A model generated the notes under the pieces. The model saw only the letters and a program-made list of their open reading frames with translations. It searched no databases and was not told the DNA's origin. 64,000 nt of DNA from Myxococcales bacterium (GTDB lineage: Bacteria; Myxococcota_A; Polyangia; Nannocystales; Nannocystaceae). A program made the position numbers and the translations under genes. The stretch is from positions 1 to 64,000 of the forward strand of contig JACKDU010000017.1 in the NCBI GenBank assembly GCA_020633335.1, written 5' to 3'. Positions 52,600-62,149 of this stretch are shown one piece after another (the stretch's first letter is position 1; every line of letters begins with the position of its first letter).

Positions 52600-55065
52600 A
52601 TGCGACGGAGGATGATCCCCGCGACGGCGCTCCTCCTGGCGGCCGCGCTCGGCGGCGAGGAGGCCCGCGCCGACAGCCTCGAGGCGGCGCGCTCGCAGCC
52701 GCTGGTCGAGGTCGCGCATTCGGTCGACGTGAAGATCGTCGACGGCGTCGCCCGCTACACCGTGCGGCGGACCTTCGCCAACGGCGGCGTGCAGGCCGAC
52801 GAGGCCGCCGTGCGGATCCACCTCCCGCCCGGCGCGGCCGCGACCGGGCTGCGGATCCGCGCCCGCGATCGCTGGTACCGCGGCGATCTGATGGAGGCCG
52901 AGGAGGCCCGCGAGAAGTACCGCGAGCTGACCGGCCTCGGCGCCTGGGAGCCCAAGGATCCGGCGCTCCTGCAGTGGGTCTGGGCCGATCGCCTCCAACT
53001 CCAGGTCTTCCCGGTGCTCGCCGGCGGCGCGAACACGGTCGAGTACACCCTGACCGCGCCGCTCCACTACATCCAGGGGAAGTACGTCGTCGCCTACCCG
53101 CGGGCCGAGGCGGCGGGGCGCGGAGGCGAGGGCGACGAAGGCGGGGCCGCGATGGCGCTCCCGGTGATCCGCGTGCACCCCGGCCACGGCGACGCGGCGA
53201 CGGCGATCCGGGTCGACGGCCTGCGCGCGGTCGCTGACGTGCCGGTCGTGCTCGGGCCCCCGCGGGAGGCGCCCTGGCGCGGCGACGGCGAGCCGGTGGA
53301 GGGCGCCAGCTACGTCCACAGCCGGCTCGCCGTCGAGGGGATGGGGACGGCGCGGGCGGCCCGGGTCGAGGTGGCGATCGAGCACACCTACCGCGGCGAC
53401 CTGGGGATCGAGCTCGTCACCCCGGGCGGCCGGCGGCTGCCGGTCACCCGCGGTCAGGGCGGCGAGAACGACCTCCGCGGGACCTTCGAGGTCGAGTTGC
53501 CAGCGAAGACGACGATCGGCGGCGACTGGTACCTCTCGGTCTCGGATCACGCCGGCCTCGACGTAGGCACCCTCGAGGCCTGGTCGCTGGCCTTTGACAT
53601 GCGGGCGCCGAAGGCCACGGGAGCGCCGACCTGGACCCGCCCGTCACCGGCGCTCGACACCCCGCTCTTCATCCCCGACGCGCGCTCCGACGACGACGCC
53701 GGGCTCGCGCGGATCGAGGTCGAGGCGCCGCCGATCGACGTCGTCGCCGCCCGCCTCGGCCGCGTGGTCGCCTCGGAGGAGAGCAGCTTCTCGCGGGTCG
53801 AGATCGACGTCGCCCCGCAGCTCCGGCCGCTGCCGCGCCGGGCCTCGGTGGTCTTCGTCGTCGACGCCTCGCGCTCGCTGACGGCGGCGGAGATCCTCCG
53901 GCAGGTCGAGGTCGCCCGCGCCTATGTCGCTCACGTCGACGACGCGGCGGTCGAGATCGTCGCCTTCCGGCGGCGGGCCGAGCGGGTCTTCGGCGACTTC
54001 ATCCCGGCGACGGAGCTCACCGAGGCGATCGCGTCCGGCGGCCACCGGCGCCTCCTTCCGGGCAACGGGAGCGCGATCGACGAGGGGCTGCGCCTCGCGG
54101 GCGAGCTCCTCCGCGATCGCCCGGGTCCGCGGCGGATCGTCGTCCTCTCCGACGCCCGCCTGCGATCGAGCTTCCGCGCGGAGGTCGGCGTGGCCGCGGC
54201 CAAGGTCGCGCCGGCGGGGACGATCACCCACGTCGTGATCCCGGAGGAGGGCCGAGAGGTCGCGCTGGTCCGCGACGACGCCCACGCCCTCGCGTCCCTG
54301 CCCGCGAGCCGCGGCGGCGTCCTCTACCACCTCGAGGTGCCTGGCGAGACGACGACGAAGGCGCTCAGCGCCGGGATCCTCGGCCTCGTCCGGCCGATCG
54401 CCCTCGAGAACCTGACGATCGAGGGGGCGGCCGCCGGCGTCGAGGTCCCGGGGACGCTCCGCGAGGGCGACGGCTTCCGGGCGATGGTCAAGGCCGCGAG
54501 CGCGCCGCGGCAGATCGTGATCCGCGGGATGCTCTGGGGCGAGGTCGTCCGCCGCGAGGTCCGGGCGACCCGGGCCTTCAGCGAGGCGACGGCGGCCTTC
54601 GTCTTCTCCGAGGACGAGCACCACCGGCTCAGCGAGGCCGAGATGATGCGGGTCGCGCTCTTCGGCCGCGCGGTCTCGCCAGTGACCTCCTACCTGGCGA
54701 CCGAGCCCGGCGTGCGTCCCTCGCTCATCGGCCTCGAGTTGGTCGGCGTCGGTCGGGGCGGCGGCGGGAGCGGCGAGGGGCTCATCGGCCTCGGCAACAC
54801 CGGGCTCCTCGGCCGCGGACATGCGCCGACCCTCGAGGCGCTGGTCGCCCCCGGGGTCGCGGCCTGCAAGGCGAAGACGAGGCCGCGCGCCGGCTGGACG
54901 CTCGAGCTCGCGGTCGAGACCACGAGCGTCGAGATCGTCGACGTGATCCCGGCGCATCCGCTCGCCGACCCGCTGGACGCCTGCGTGGTCGAGGCGGTCT
55001 GGGACACGGTCCTGACCTGGAACTTCACCGAGGAGCGCGCGCTCCGGCCCCTGCGCCTCGGCTGA
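52600..55065 (+). CDS. VIT - P-domain - VWA - AgmX-like multidomain secreted protein
   Basis: 821 residues, signal peptide to about 24 (LLLAAALGGEEARA), no lipobox. Residues 35-180 resemble the vault/inter-alpha-trypsin (VIT) domain; 236-335 match the proprotein convertase P-domain (LAVEGMGTARAARVEVAIEHTYRGDLGIELVTPGG, DWYLSVSDHAGLDVGTLEAWSLAF); 415-590 is a von Willebrand A domain with MIDAS DASRS (422-426). The C terminus (about 720-821) fits AgmX/TonB-like tails. VIT and VWA often occur together; the inserted P-domain is unusual. Probably a metal-dependent adhesion or assembly protein in the envelope. Confidence 0.85.
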   Translation: MRRRMIPATALLLAAALGGEEARADSLEAARSQPLVEVAHSVDVKIVDGVARYTVRRTFANGGVQADEAAVRIHLPPGAAATGLRIRARDRWYRGDLMEAEEAREKYRELTGLGAWEPKDPALLQWVWADRLQLQVFPVLAGGANTVEYTLTAPLHYIQGKYVVAYPRAEAAGRGGEGDEGGAAMALPVIRVHPGHGDAATAIRVDGLRAVADVPVVLGPPREAPWRGDGEPVEGASYVHSRLAVEGMGTARAARVEVAIEHTYRGDLGIELVTPGGRRLPVTRGQGGENDLRGTFEVELPAKTTIGGDWYLSVSDHAGLDVGTLEAWSLAFDMRAPKATGAPTWTRPSPALDTPLFIPDARSDDDAGLARIEVEAPPIDVVAARLGRVVASEESSFSRVEIDVAPQLRPLPRRASVVFVVDASRSLTAAEILRQVEVARAYVAHVDDAAVEIVAFRRRAERVFGDFIPATELTEAIASGGHRRLLPGNGSAIDEGLRLAGELLRDRPGPRRIVVLSDARLRSSFRAEVGVAAAKVAPAGTITHVVIPEEGREVALVRDDAHALASLPASRGGVLYHLEVPGETTTKALSAGILGLVRPIALENLTIEGAAAGVEVPGTLREGDGFRAMVKAASAPRQIVIRGMLWGEVVRREVRATRAFSEATAAFVFSEDEHHRLSEAEMMRVALFGRAVSPVTSYLATEPGVRPSLIGLELVGVGRGGGGSGEGLIGLGNTGLLGRGHAPTLEALVAPGVAACKAKTRPRAGWTLELAVETTSVEIVDVIPAHPLADPLDACVVEAVWDTVLTWNFTEERALRPLRLG

Positions 55066-55069
55066 GCGC

Positions 55070-55489
55070 CTAGTACTGCGCGAGGAGGAACTTGATCATG
55101 TCGGTCGAGGTGACGACGCCGACCAGCTCGCCGCCCTCGTCGACCACCGGCAGGCAGTGGAACATGCCGCTGGCGAGCTGCTCGGCCGCGTCGCGGATCG
55201 TCGTCGTCGGCGGCACGGTCAGGACGTCCTCGGCCATCACCTCGCGGATCGTCATGGTGTCGAGGAGGGCGTCGACGGTCCGCGGGTCCTGGGCGTAGGT
55301 GTCGCCGTAGCTCACCCGGAGGAGGTCGTTCGACGAGATCAGGCCGATGAAGCGCTTGCCGCTGACCACCGGGATGTGGTGGATCTTGTGCTCGCCAAAG
55401 AGCTTGTGGACCTCCGAGAGCTTCTGCCCCTCGTGGACGGTGAGCGGCTCCGAGGTCATCAGGTGGGTGATCTTCTCGCTGCGCTTCAT
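55070..55489 (-). CDS. CBS-pair protein
   Basis: 139 residues made of two CBS domains (about 8-60 and 76-136), each with the G-x-I-S/T-x-x-D pattern (FIGLISSNDLL and LVGVVTSTDMI). There is no attached catalytic domain. Such stand-alone pairs bind adenine nucleotides and often control an enzyme or channel. The TACAAA at about 55500 lies 10 nt before the ATG. Lies between the VWA gene and the amino-acid permease, in the permease's direction. Confidence 0.92.
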   Translation of the reverse strand: MKRSEKITHLMTSEPLTVHEGQKLSEVHKLFGEHKIHHIPVVSGKRFIGLISSNDLLRVSYGDTYAQDPRTVDALLDTMTIREVMAEDVLTVPPTTTIRDAAEQLASGMFHCLPVVDEGGELVGVVTSTDMIKFLLAQY

Positions 55490-55554
55490 ACCCCGGCGTT
55501 TGTACCCCAGGTCGCCGCCCCCTGGGCAGCGCAGGCTTGGCGTTCGCGGGTGAG

Positions 55555-56943
55555 CTAGCCCGTCCCCTCGCCGGCGGCCGAGGCGGTGAAGCGGCGGCGG
55601 CTGACCGCGAAGTAGTAGGCGGAGGCGAGCCCGAGGAGGGCGGGGAGGACCGCCGTGAGCGGCAGGCGGAGCCCGAGGAGGGGGAGGGCGGCGCCCGGCA
55701 GGATCTCGCGGAGCACGCAGGTGAGCGCGAAGAGCCCGAGGAGGAGGGCGAGCCAGGGGAGGGCCAGGCTCGGCACCCGGTAGGGGCGCGGGAGGTCGGG
55801 CTCGCGCCGGCGGAGGATGAGGAGCGCGATCATGCTCAGGCAGGCCATCAGGATCGCGCCGCACACCGAGAGGATGATCAGCGCGTCGGCGAGGCTGGCC
55901 GAGCCGGCGCAGAGGACCCCGCCGAGGCCCGGGAGGATCACCGCCCAGCGCGGCACCCCGCGGGGCGAGAGGCGGGCGAGGAGCCCCGGGAGGTAGCCGG
56001 CGCGGGCGAGCGCGAAGGTCTGGCGGGAGAGGCCGAGGACGATCCCGTGGAGGCTGGCGATGAGGCCGCAGAGGCCGACCAGGGTGATCCCGCGGGTGAC
56101 CCAGCTCGACATGCCGTAGACCGAGCCGAGCGCCGACGGGAGCGGGTAGTCGATCGACGATCGGTCGGCGCCGCCGAGGCCGGCGGTGACCAGGAGGGTG
56201 AGGACGGTGCAGCCGGCGAGGGTGAGGATCCCGGCGATGAAGCCCCGCGGGATGTCGCGCGGCGGGTCGCGGACCTCCTCGGCGGCCATCGCCGCGCCCT
56301 CGACCCCGAGGTAGAGCCAGATCGCGAAGGGGATCGCCGCCGCGACTCCGGAGGCGCCGCCGAGCCAGGCCTCGCCGGCGCTGAGGGCCGCGAGGTCGAC
56401 GTGGGGGAGGCCGGCGCCGTAGTAGAGCGCGAGGCCGACGAGGGCGAGGCCGGTGGCGATCAGCTCGACCAGCGCCGCCCCCTCGATCGCGAAGAGGTTG
56501 ACGCCGATGAAGATGAGGAAGACCGCGACGGTCGCGGTGTCGGCCGGGATCGCCGGCACCAGGAATTGGATGTAGGAGCCGGTGGCGACGGCGATCGCCG
56601 GCGGCGCGAAGCCGAGCTCGAGGAGGACGGCGAAGCCAGCGAGGAAGCCGAAGAAGGGCGACATGGCCCTTCGGCAATACGCCGAGGGGCCGTCGGCGGC
56701 CGGGATCGCGGCGGCGAGCTCGGCGTAGGAGAAGACGAAGGCGGTGTAGAAGACGGTGACGATCGCCGCGGCCGCGAGCATCCCGAGGGGGCCGGCGACG
56801 CCGAAGCCGTAGGTCCAGCCGAAGTACTGCCCGGAGATCACTATGCCGACGGCGATCGACCAGAGGTGCAGAGCGCCGAGGCGGCGGCGGAGCTCCTGGG
56901 GCTTTGGGGCGTCTTCCACGGGCTGCGTGCCCGAATGTTGCAT
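55555..56943 (-). CDS. APC-superfamily amino acid/amine permease (ethanolamine permease-like)
   Basis: 462 residues, about twelve membrane helices. N-terminal GALHLWSIAVGIVISGQYFGWTYGFGVAGPLGML is characteristic of the ethanolamine/amino-acid permease branch of the APC family. A conserved WLYLGVEGAAMAAEEVRDPPRDIPRGF lies in the middle. It should import a small amine or amino acid with protons or sodium. No ethanolamine lyase genes are near. Starts 25 bp downstream of the hybrid kinase stop, so both may be on one transcript. Confidence 0.92.
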   Translation of the reverse strand: MQHSGTQPVEDAPKPQELRRRLGALHLWSIAVGIVISGQYFGWTYGFGVAGPLGMLAAAAIVTVFYTAFVFSYAELAAAIPAADGPSAYCRRAMSPFFGFLAGFAVLLELGFAPPAIAVATGSYIQFLVPAIPADTATVAVFLIFIGVNLFAIEGAALVELIATGLALVGLALYYGAGLPHVDLAALSAGEAWLGGASGVAAAIPFAIWLYLGVEGAAMAAEEVRDPPRDIPRGFIAGILTLAGCTVLTLLVTAGLGGADRSSIDYPLPSALGSVYGMSSWVTRGITLVGLCGLIASLHGIVLGLSRQTFALARAGYLPGLLARLSPRGVPRWAVILPGLGGVLCAGSASLADALIILSVCGAILMACLSMIALLILRRREPDLPRPYRVPSLALPWLALLLGLFALTCVLREILPGAALPLLGLRLPLTAVLPALLGLASAYYFAVSRRRFTASAAGEGTG

Positions 56944-56968
56944 TGACCCGCCGCCGACGCCAGGGGGC

Positions 56969-59635
56969 TCAGCGCGCGCGGGCGAGGTGGTAGCGGACGA
57001 TCTCGGTCAGCCGGGGGATGTTGATCGGCTTGACCAGGTAGTCGGCGAAGCCGGCCGCGCGGGCGCGTTCGATGTGCTCGTTCATCCCGTGGGCGCTCAC
57101 GACGACGACCGGGATCGACGCGAGCCTCGGGTCGTCGGCGAGCGCCCGCGCGACCTCGAAGCCGTCGATCCCCGGGAGATCGAGGTCGAGGAGGATGAGG
57201 TCGGGAGGCGCCGCGCGGGCGAGCTCGAGGCCCTCCTCGCCGGTGACCGCGGTCGTCAGGGGGAGGCCCAGGTGCTCCTGGAAGAGGAGCTGCATGAGGC
57301 GGCGGTTCGCCGGGTTGTCCTCGACGTAGAGGACGCGCAGGGTCCCCGGGGCCGCCTCGGAGCGCCCCATCTCGACGCCGCCCTCGCGGGGCGCCGTCGG
57401 GAGCCCCTGGGAGTGGGCCCGCGGGAGGTCGATCCAGAAGAGGCTGCCGCGGCCGAGCTCGCTCTCGACGCCGATCGTCCCGCCCATCAGCTCGACCAGG
57501 CGGCGGCAGATGCTGAGGCCGATCCCCGAGCCCTCGACCGGGGTGTTGACGTTCACCCGGTAGAAGGGCTCGAAGAGGCGGGGGAGCTCGCGGGCGGGGA
57601 TCCCGAGGCCGTCGTCCTCGACGCTGAGGCGCACGCGATCGAGCGCCGTGAGGCAGCCGCGGACGCGCACGTGGCCGTCGGGGTTGTTGTACTTGATCGC
57701 GTTGCTCAGGAGGTTGACCAGGACCTGCTTGAGGCGGACCTGATCGGCGAGGACGAAGAGGTCGGGATCGATGTCGGCGGCGATCGACACCTGGCGACGG
57801 TCGGCGATCGGCCGGATCAGCGCCCGACAGCGGGCGACGACCTCGGCGAGCGCGACCGCCTCGACGCTCAGGTCCTCCTTGCCGGCGTCGATCTTGGCGA
57901 GCTGGAGGACGCCGTCGATGAGGGTGAGGAGGTGGCGGCCCGCGTCCATGATGTGGCCGAGCCCCTCGCGCTGGATCTCGCTGAGGCGCCGCTGATCGAG
58001 GCCGAGGAGCTCGCCGAAGCCGAGGATCGCGTTCATCGGCGTCCGCAGCTCGTGGCTCATCCGCGAGAGGAAGTCGGACTTCGCCTGGTTGGCCTCCTCG
58101 GCGGCGTCGCGGGCCTGGCGGAGCGCCTCCTCCTGGGCGCGGCGCTCGGTGATGTCGATCCAGTAGCCGACGATCTCGACCGGCGCGCCGGTGTCGTCGC
58201 GGAGGACGCGGAGCTCGTCGCGCATCCACCGGTACTCGCCGTCGGCCCGGCGGAAGCGGTACTCGTGGACGTGGGCGTCGCGCTCGAGGAGCCCCGCGAG
58301 CCCGGCGAAGATCCGCGGCGAGTCCGCGGGGTGGACGTTGTCGGCCCAGAAGCTCGAGCGCTCGGTGAAGCGCTCGGGCTCGATCCCGAGGACCTCGAGG
58401 ACGTTCGGGCTCACGTAGGTCGCGCCGTAGTCGCCGCCGGGGCGGCAGGCGTAGACGACCGCCGGGCCCTGGGCGAGGAGGTTGCGGGTCCGGGTCTCGG
58501 TCGCAACGAGCGCGTCGGTGCGCTCGCGGACCAGCGCTTCGAGGTGCTGCCGGTGCGCGAGGAGCTCGTCCTCGAAGCGCTTGATCTCGGTGACGTCGCG
58601 GGCGACCCCGTAGAACTCGCGGAGCTCCGGGTGGCCGACCGCGTTCCACATCAGCCAGCGGTAGTCGCCGTCGCGGGTCCGGTAGCGGTTGATGAAGGAG
58701 AGCGTCGCCCCCGCGTCGCAGACCAGCCGATCGAGCTCCTCGAGGGTGCTCGCGCGGTCGTCGGGGTGGACGAAGTGGAAGGGTGGGCAGCTCATCAGCT
58801 CCTGGCGGCTGAAGCCGAGGGTGCGCTCCCAGGCGGCGTTCATGTCGGTGAAGCGCCCCTCGAAGTCGGCGATGCAGAGGAGGTCGACCGAGAGGTCGAA
58901 GAAGCGCTCCCGCTGCTCCTGCGCCCGGACCTCGGCGTTGCGATCGCTGGCGTGGAGGACGTAGTAGTCGGGCTCACCGGCGTTGTTGTGGACGCAGCTC
59001 AGGGTGACGAGGGCGTGGCAGGGATCGCCGTGGTTGGCGAGGCGGACCTTGCGGTCGGCGGTCCGCGAGGCGGCGCGGTGGGCGTCGTCCGGCGCGCCCG
59101 CTGCGGCCTCGCGATCCGCGGGGTGGATGAGCGTCAGCCACGCCTCGCCGCGGAGCTCGCCGCGGCTGCGCCCGAGCATCGCCGTGAGGCGGCCGTTGAC
59201 GTCCATGATCGCCCCGCCGTCGCTGAGGATCGCGACCCCGGCCTTGCCGAGCTCGAGGTGGGTGCGATAGCGCGCGGTGACGTCGAGGAGCGTGAAGAGG
59301 AGGGCCTCGACCTCGCCGTCGGCGCCGAGGAGCGGCTGGATCTTCCAGTCCCAGTAGGTCGTCCCGCGGGCGTCGTCGTCGGGGAAGTCGAAGGGCCGCC
59401 CGCGGAACTCGCCCTCCGTCTTGGTCGCCCGCACCGCCTCGAAGATCGCGCGGGCGTTCGAGGGGTAGACGTCGAAGTGGTTCTTGCCGATGAAGAACTC
59501 AGGCGGGCGTCCGCCGGCCGCGGCGTAGGCCTTGTTGACCCGGATGAAGTTGAAGTCGCGGTCGAGGAGGGCGGTCGAGATGTAGCTGTCCTGCAGCAAC
59601 ATCTGGAGCAGCTGAGCGTCGTCTCGTGTGCTCAC
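56969..59635 (-). CDS. Hybrid histidine kinase with four PAS domains and a receiver
   Basis: 888 residues from the GTG at 59635 (AAGGGAGG upstream). Soluble, no membrane span. Four PAS domains: about 10-120, 130-235, 245-352, 385-500 (for example LLCIADFEGRFTDMNAAWERTLGF and YVSPNVLEVLGIEP). HisKA with phospho-His528 in SHELRTPMN, HATPase with NLLSNAIKYN and GSGIGLSI, and a C-terminal receiver domain with phospho-Asp817 (LLDLDLPG). A cytoplasmic multi-sensor; the receiver may feed a phosphorelay or restrain the kinase. The permease follows in the same direction. Confidence 0.95.
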   Translation of the reverse strand: MSTRDDAQLLQMLLQDSYISTALLDRDFNFIRVNKAYAAAGGRPPEFFIGKNHFDVYPSNARAIFEAVRATKTEGEFRGRPFDFPDDDARGTTYWDWKIQPLLGADGEVEALLFTLLDVTARYRTHLELGKAGVAILSDGGAIMDVNGRLTAMLGRSRGELRGEAWLTLIHPADREAAAGAPDDAHRAASRTADRKVRLANHGDPCHALVTLSCVHNNAGEPDYYVLHASDRNAEVRAQEQRERFFDLSVDLLCIADFEGRFTDMNAAWERTLGFSRQELMSCPPFHFVHPDDRASTLEELDRLVCDAGATLSFINRYRTRDGDYRWLMWNAVGHPELREFYGVARDVTEIKRFEDELLAHRQHLEALVRERTDALVATETRTRNLLAQGPAVVYACRPGGDYGATYVSPNVLEVLGIEPERFTERSSFWADNVHPADSPRIFAGLAGLLERDAHVHEYRFRRADGEYRWMRDELRVLRDDTGAPVEIVGYWIDITERRAQEEALRQARDAAEEANQAKSDFLSRMSHELRTPMNAILGFGELLGLDQRRLSEIQREGLGHIMDAGRHLLTLIDGVLQLAKIDAGKEDLSVEAVALAEVVARCRALIRPIADRRQVSIAADIDPDLFVLADQVRLKQVLVNLLSNAIKYNNPDGHVRVRGCLTALDRVRLSVEDDGLGIPARELPRLFEPFYRVNVNTPVEGSGIGLSICRRLVELMGGTIGVESELGRGSLFWIDLPRAHSQGLPTAPREGGVEMGRSEAAPGTLRVLYVEDNPANRRLMQLLFQEHLGLPLTTAVTGEEGLELARAAPPDLILLDLDLPGIDGFEVARALADDPRLASIPVVVVSAHGMNEHIERARAAGFADYLVKPINIPRLTEIVRYHLARAR

Positions 59636-59869
59636 CCCTCTGCGCGACCTCCCTTGCAGGGTATGCAGGGGGGTGACGGACCGACAAGGTCTCAATTCGC
59701 GGCAGCGACGCGTCGACTTCGCGCTCGCGTGCGTGCGGGACCTCGATGAGGTCTGCACCGAGGCGGTCCCTACGGCCAGGTGCTCGCGGGGGGAGTCCGC
59801 GCGCTCGAGGGCGCGGAGCCAGAACGGCGTCCGGGGTGCGCTCGGAGGGCGGGGTCCTTCATCTCCCGG
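59636..59869. other. Gap between the hybrid kinase and the ABC-2 operon
   Basis: 234 bp. Reading minus, TACCCT near 59657-59662 may be the -10 box of the kinase. No gene, hairpin or repeat is convincing. Confidence 0.4.
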
Positions 59870-60640
59870 CTAGATCTCCTGCCGGCGAAAGACCGCGAGC
59901 GCGAGCGCGAGGAGGCCCGTCGTGAGGGCCAGCGTGACGACGACCGGGCCGGCGATCACCACCGGCTCGCGGCCCAGGAGCAGATCGAGGGCGGCGGCGC
60001 TGAGGCCCGCCGGAGAGAGGCGGCTGGTCAGCGGGATCATCCCGGTGATCGCCACCACGGCCAGGCCGCCGAGGCCGATCCCGGCGGCCGCCAGCGGGCC
60101 CGGGGCGATCACCGAGGCGGCCAGGGTGAGGGCGACGTAGAAGAGGAGGAGGAGGAGGAGGAGGCCGTTGACCAGCGCGAAGCCGGCGAGCTCGACCGCG
60201 CCGAAGAGCGCCTGGGTGTAGAGGAGCGCGCCGGCGGCGGCGAGGAGGGTGCCGAGGGTGAGGGCGAGGGCGAGGGCGAGCGCCTTGGCGACGATGAAGG
60301 CGGAGCGCGAGAGCGGGCGGGCGAGGGCCATCGCCGCGGTCCCGCGGGCGCGCTCGCCCGCGACCGCCCCGGCGGCGCTCAGGATCACGACCAGCGGCAG
60401 GAGGCTGTAGTTCTTGTGGTACTGGAAGAGCGCGTCGGTGGTGCTCGGCTCGCGGGTGAGGATGAGCTCCATGCCGCCGAGCTCGTCGCCGGCGAGGCCG
60501 CTGAGGAGCTCGGGGGTGAGGGCGGCGAGGAGCGGCGAGCCGAGGCCGATGAGGACGAAGAGGACGGCGAGCACCGTGAGCCGGTGGGTGCGCCGGAGCT
60601 CGAGCCACTCCTTGGCGAGCGCCGCCCGCAGGCCCCTCAT
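59870..60640 (-). CDS. ABC-2 type permease
   Basis: 256 residues. A cytoplasmic start (LAKEWLELRRTHR) and about six membrane helices, the last ending in a short basic tail. It has the extracytoplasmic segment GERARGTAAMALARPLSR near helix 3 typical of ABC-2 permeases (NosY/YhaP-like). Works with the ATPase encoded immediately upstream; stop and start overlap by 4 bp. Substrate unknown. Confidence 0.9.
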   Translation of the reverse strand: MRGLRAALAKEWLELRRTHRLTVLAVLFVLIGLGSPLLAALTPELLSGLAGDELGGMELILTREPSTTDALFQYHKNYSLLPLVVILSAAGAVAGERARGTAAMALARPLSRSAFIVAKALALALALTLGTLLAAAGALLYTQALFGAVELAGFALVNGLLLLLLLFYVALTLAASVIAPGPLAAAGIGLGGLAVVAITGMIPLTSRLSPAGLSAAALDLLLGREPVVIAGPVVVTLALTTGLLALALAVFRRQEI

Positions 60641-61614
60641 GTCCTGTCCTCCGGGACATCCTCGCGGCGAGCCCCGACCAGGTGGATGAAGACCTCCTCC
60701 AGCGAGGGCTCGCGGGGGGCGAGCGCGAGGAGGCGGGCGCCGGCGTCGAGGAGCGCCCGCGGGACCTCGACCTCGGCGACCTCGGGCGCGTCGCAGGAGA
60801 TCCGGAGGCGCTGGCTGCCCGCGGGGTCGCCCTCGGCGGCGGCGGCGAGCTCGGCGAGGCGCACCCCCGGGAGCGCCTCGAGGCGCCGGCGGAGCGCCTC
60901 GCCGTCGCCGCGGATCAGCGCCTCCAGGCCGGGGCGGTGGGCGCGGGCCTTGAGCTCGGCGGTCGCCTCGTCGGCGATGAGGCGGCCGTCGGCGAGGATC
61001 GTCACCCGCGGGCAGATCCGCTCGACGTCGGCGAGGATGTGGCTCGACATGAAGACCGCGCGATCGCGGCCGAGCTCGCGGAGGAGCTCCAGGACCTCGG
61101 CGCGCCCGAGGGGATCGAGCGCCGAGACCGGCTCGTCGAGGAGGAGGAGGCGGGGATCGCCGACCAGCGCCTGGGCGATCCCGAGGCGCTGGCGCATGCC
61201 GCCCGAGTAGCCGCCGATCCGCCGCCGCCGGGCCTTCGCCCCGAGGCCGCAGCGCTCGAGGAGATCGCCCGCGCGCCGCCGCGCCTCGCGGCGCTCGATC
61301 CCGTAGATCGCGGCGACGTGCTCGACGTACTCGTCGCCGCGCATCCACGGGTAGAAAGCTGGCTCTTGGGGCAGGTATCCGAGGAGGCGGCGGAGCTCGG
61401 GCGCGTCGGGGTCCTGGCCGAGGAGGCGGATCGTCCCGGCGCTCGGCCGGAGGAGGCCGACGAGCATCCGCAGGGTCGTGGTCTTGCCGGCGCCATTGGC
61501 CCCGAGGAAGCCGTGGAGGCCGGGGCCCTCGATCTCGAGGTCGAGGCGATCGACCGCGACGACCTCGCCGAAGCGTCGGCTGAGGCCGCGGCAGGAGATC
61601 GCCGGCCAGCTCAC
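60637..61614 (-). CDS. ABC transporter ATP-binding protein
   Basis: 325 residues from a GTG. Walker A GANGAGKTT (38-46), Q-loop LPQEP, signature YSGGMRQRLG, Walker B LLLLDEP and switch His (SSHILADVERI). It is of the ABC-2 family ATPases (NatA/CcmA-like). The C-terminal 100 residues form an extra domain. It overlaps the permease gene by 4 bp and the upstream PLDc_N gene by 4 bp, so three genes form one operon. The final codons lie on a copy of the TGTCC-N4-GGACA motif (60645-60658). Confidence 0.93.
   Translation of the reverse strand: MSWPAISCRGLSRRFGEVVAVDRLDLEIEGPGLHGFLGANGAGKTTTLRMLVGLLRPSAGTIRLLGQDPDAPELRRLLGYLPQEPAFYPWMRGDEYVEHVAAIYGIERREARRRAGDLLERCGLGAKARRRRIGGYSGGMRQRLGIAQALVGDPRLLLLDEPVSALDPLGRAEVLELLRELGRDRAVFMSSHILADVERICPRVTILADGRLIADEATAELKARAHRPGLEALIRGDGEALRRRLEALPGVRLAELAAAAEGDPAGSQRLRISCDAPEVAEVEVPRALLDAGARLLALAPREPSLEEVFIHLVGARREDVPEDRT
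60645..60658. repeat. TGTCC-N4-GGACA motif, copy
   Basis: TGTCC-TCCG-GGACA, perfect 5-bp stem with a 4-nt loop, inside the last codons of the ABC ATPase gene. The same motif is at 7127-7140 and 48828-48841. Confidence 0.45.
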
Positions 61615-61850
61615 CCGCCGCCTCCGTCGTCGTCCGGGTCGTCCGGGTCGTCCTCGCCCTCCTCGTCGCCGCGGCCGACCAGGAAGTAGGCGAGCCAGCC
61701 GAAGAGCGAGAGGAGGAGGATCGCGGCGATCCAGGCGCCGCGGGAGCCGCGGGGCCGCGGGTGCCGGCGGAGGTGGAGGAGCGCGATGATCTTCATGGCC
61801 ACCTCGAGGGCGACCAGGGGCGCGATCATCCAGAGGAGCCGCTCGTCCAT
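61611..61850 (-). CDS. Small PLDc_N-type membrane protein
   Basis: 79 residues. Two membrane helices (about 5-24 and 40-60) with the pattern of the phospholipase D-nuclease N-terminal domain (LVALEVAMKIIALLHLRRHPRP..SRGAWIAAILLLSLFGWLAYFLVGR), followed by an acidic Asp/Gly tail. This domain normally sits before cardiolipin synthase; alone it is often found with ABC-2 ATPases (family knowledge). TAGGAT (61858-61863) is 7 nt upstream. First gene of the three-gene operon. Confidence 0.85.
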   Translation of the reverse strand: MDERLLWMIAPLVALEVAMKIIALLHLRRHPRPRGSRGAWIAAILLLSLFGWLAYFLVGRGDEEGEDDPDDPDDDGGGG

Positions 61851-62074
61851 GGCGCGGATCCTACCAGGGATCGTCTGCGGCCGCCGACCGCCGGCGCGCG
61901 GGGTCGGCCTGCGGCGGCGGACGAGGGCGCGGGTCTATCGTCAATTGGCGGCGCTTCGAAGGTGCCTATGCATACTCCTGCGATCGCACATCCCGAGGCA
62001 TTGCGAGGCGGAGGTGGAGGTCGAGGTGGCGGGGCGCGGGAGCGGACCTGCGGTCGAGGCGTCGCGCGATCGAG

Positions 62075-62149
62075 GTGTGGTCGCCCGCAGTGTGGTCGCC
62101 CGCCGTGCGGTCGCCCGCCGTGCGGTCGCCCGCCGTGCGGTCGCCCGCC
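62075..62149. repeat. Five tandem copies of a 15-bp repeat (GTGCGGTCGCCCGCC)
   Basis: Copies start at 62075, 62090, 62105, 62120 and 62135; units 3-5 are identical, units 1 and 2 carry GTGTGG and the first ends in A. A partial copy follows. Unit length is a multiple of 3 but no convincing protein uses it. Confidence 0.85.

Noticed and set aside
62075..62149. CRISPR array
   Set aside because: The units are directly adjacent with no spacers, and no cas genes are near.
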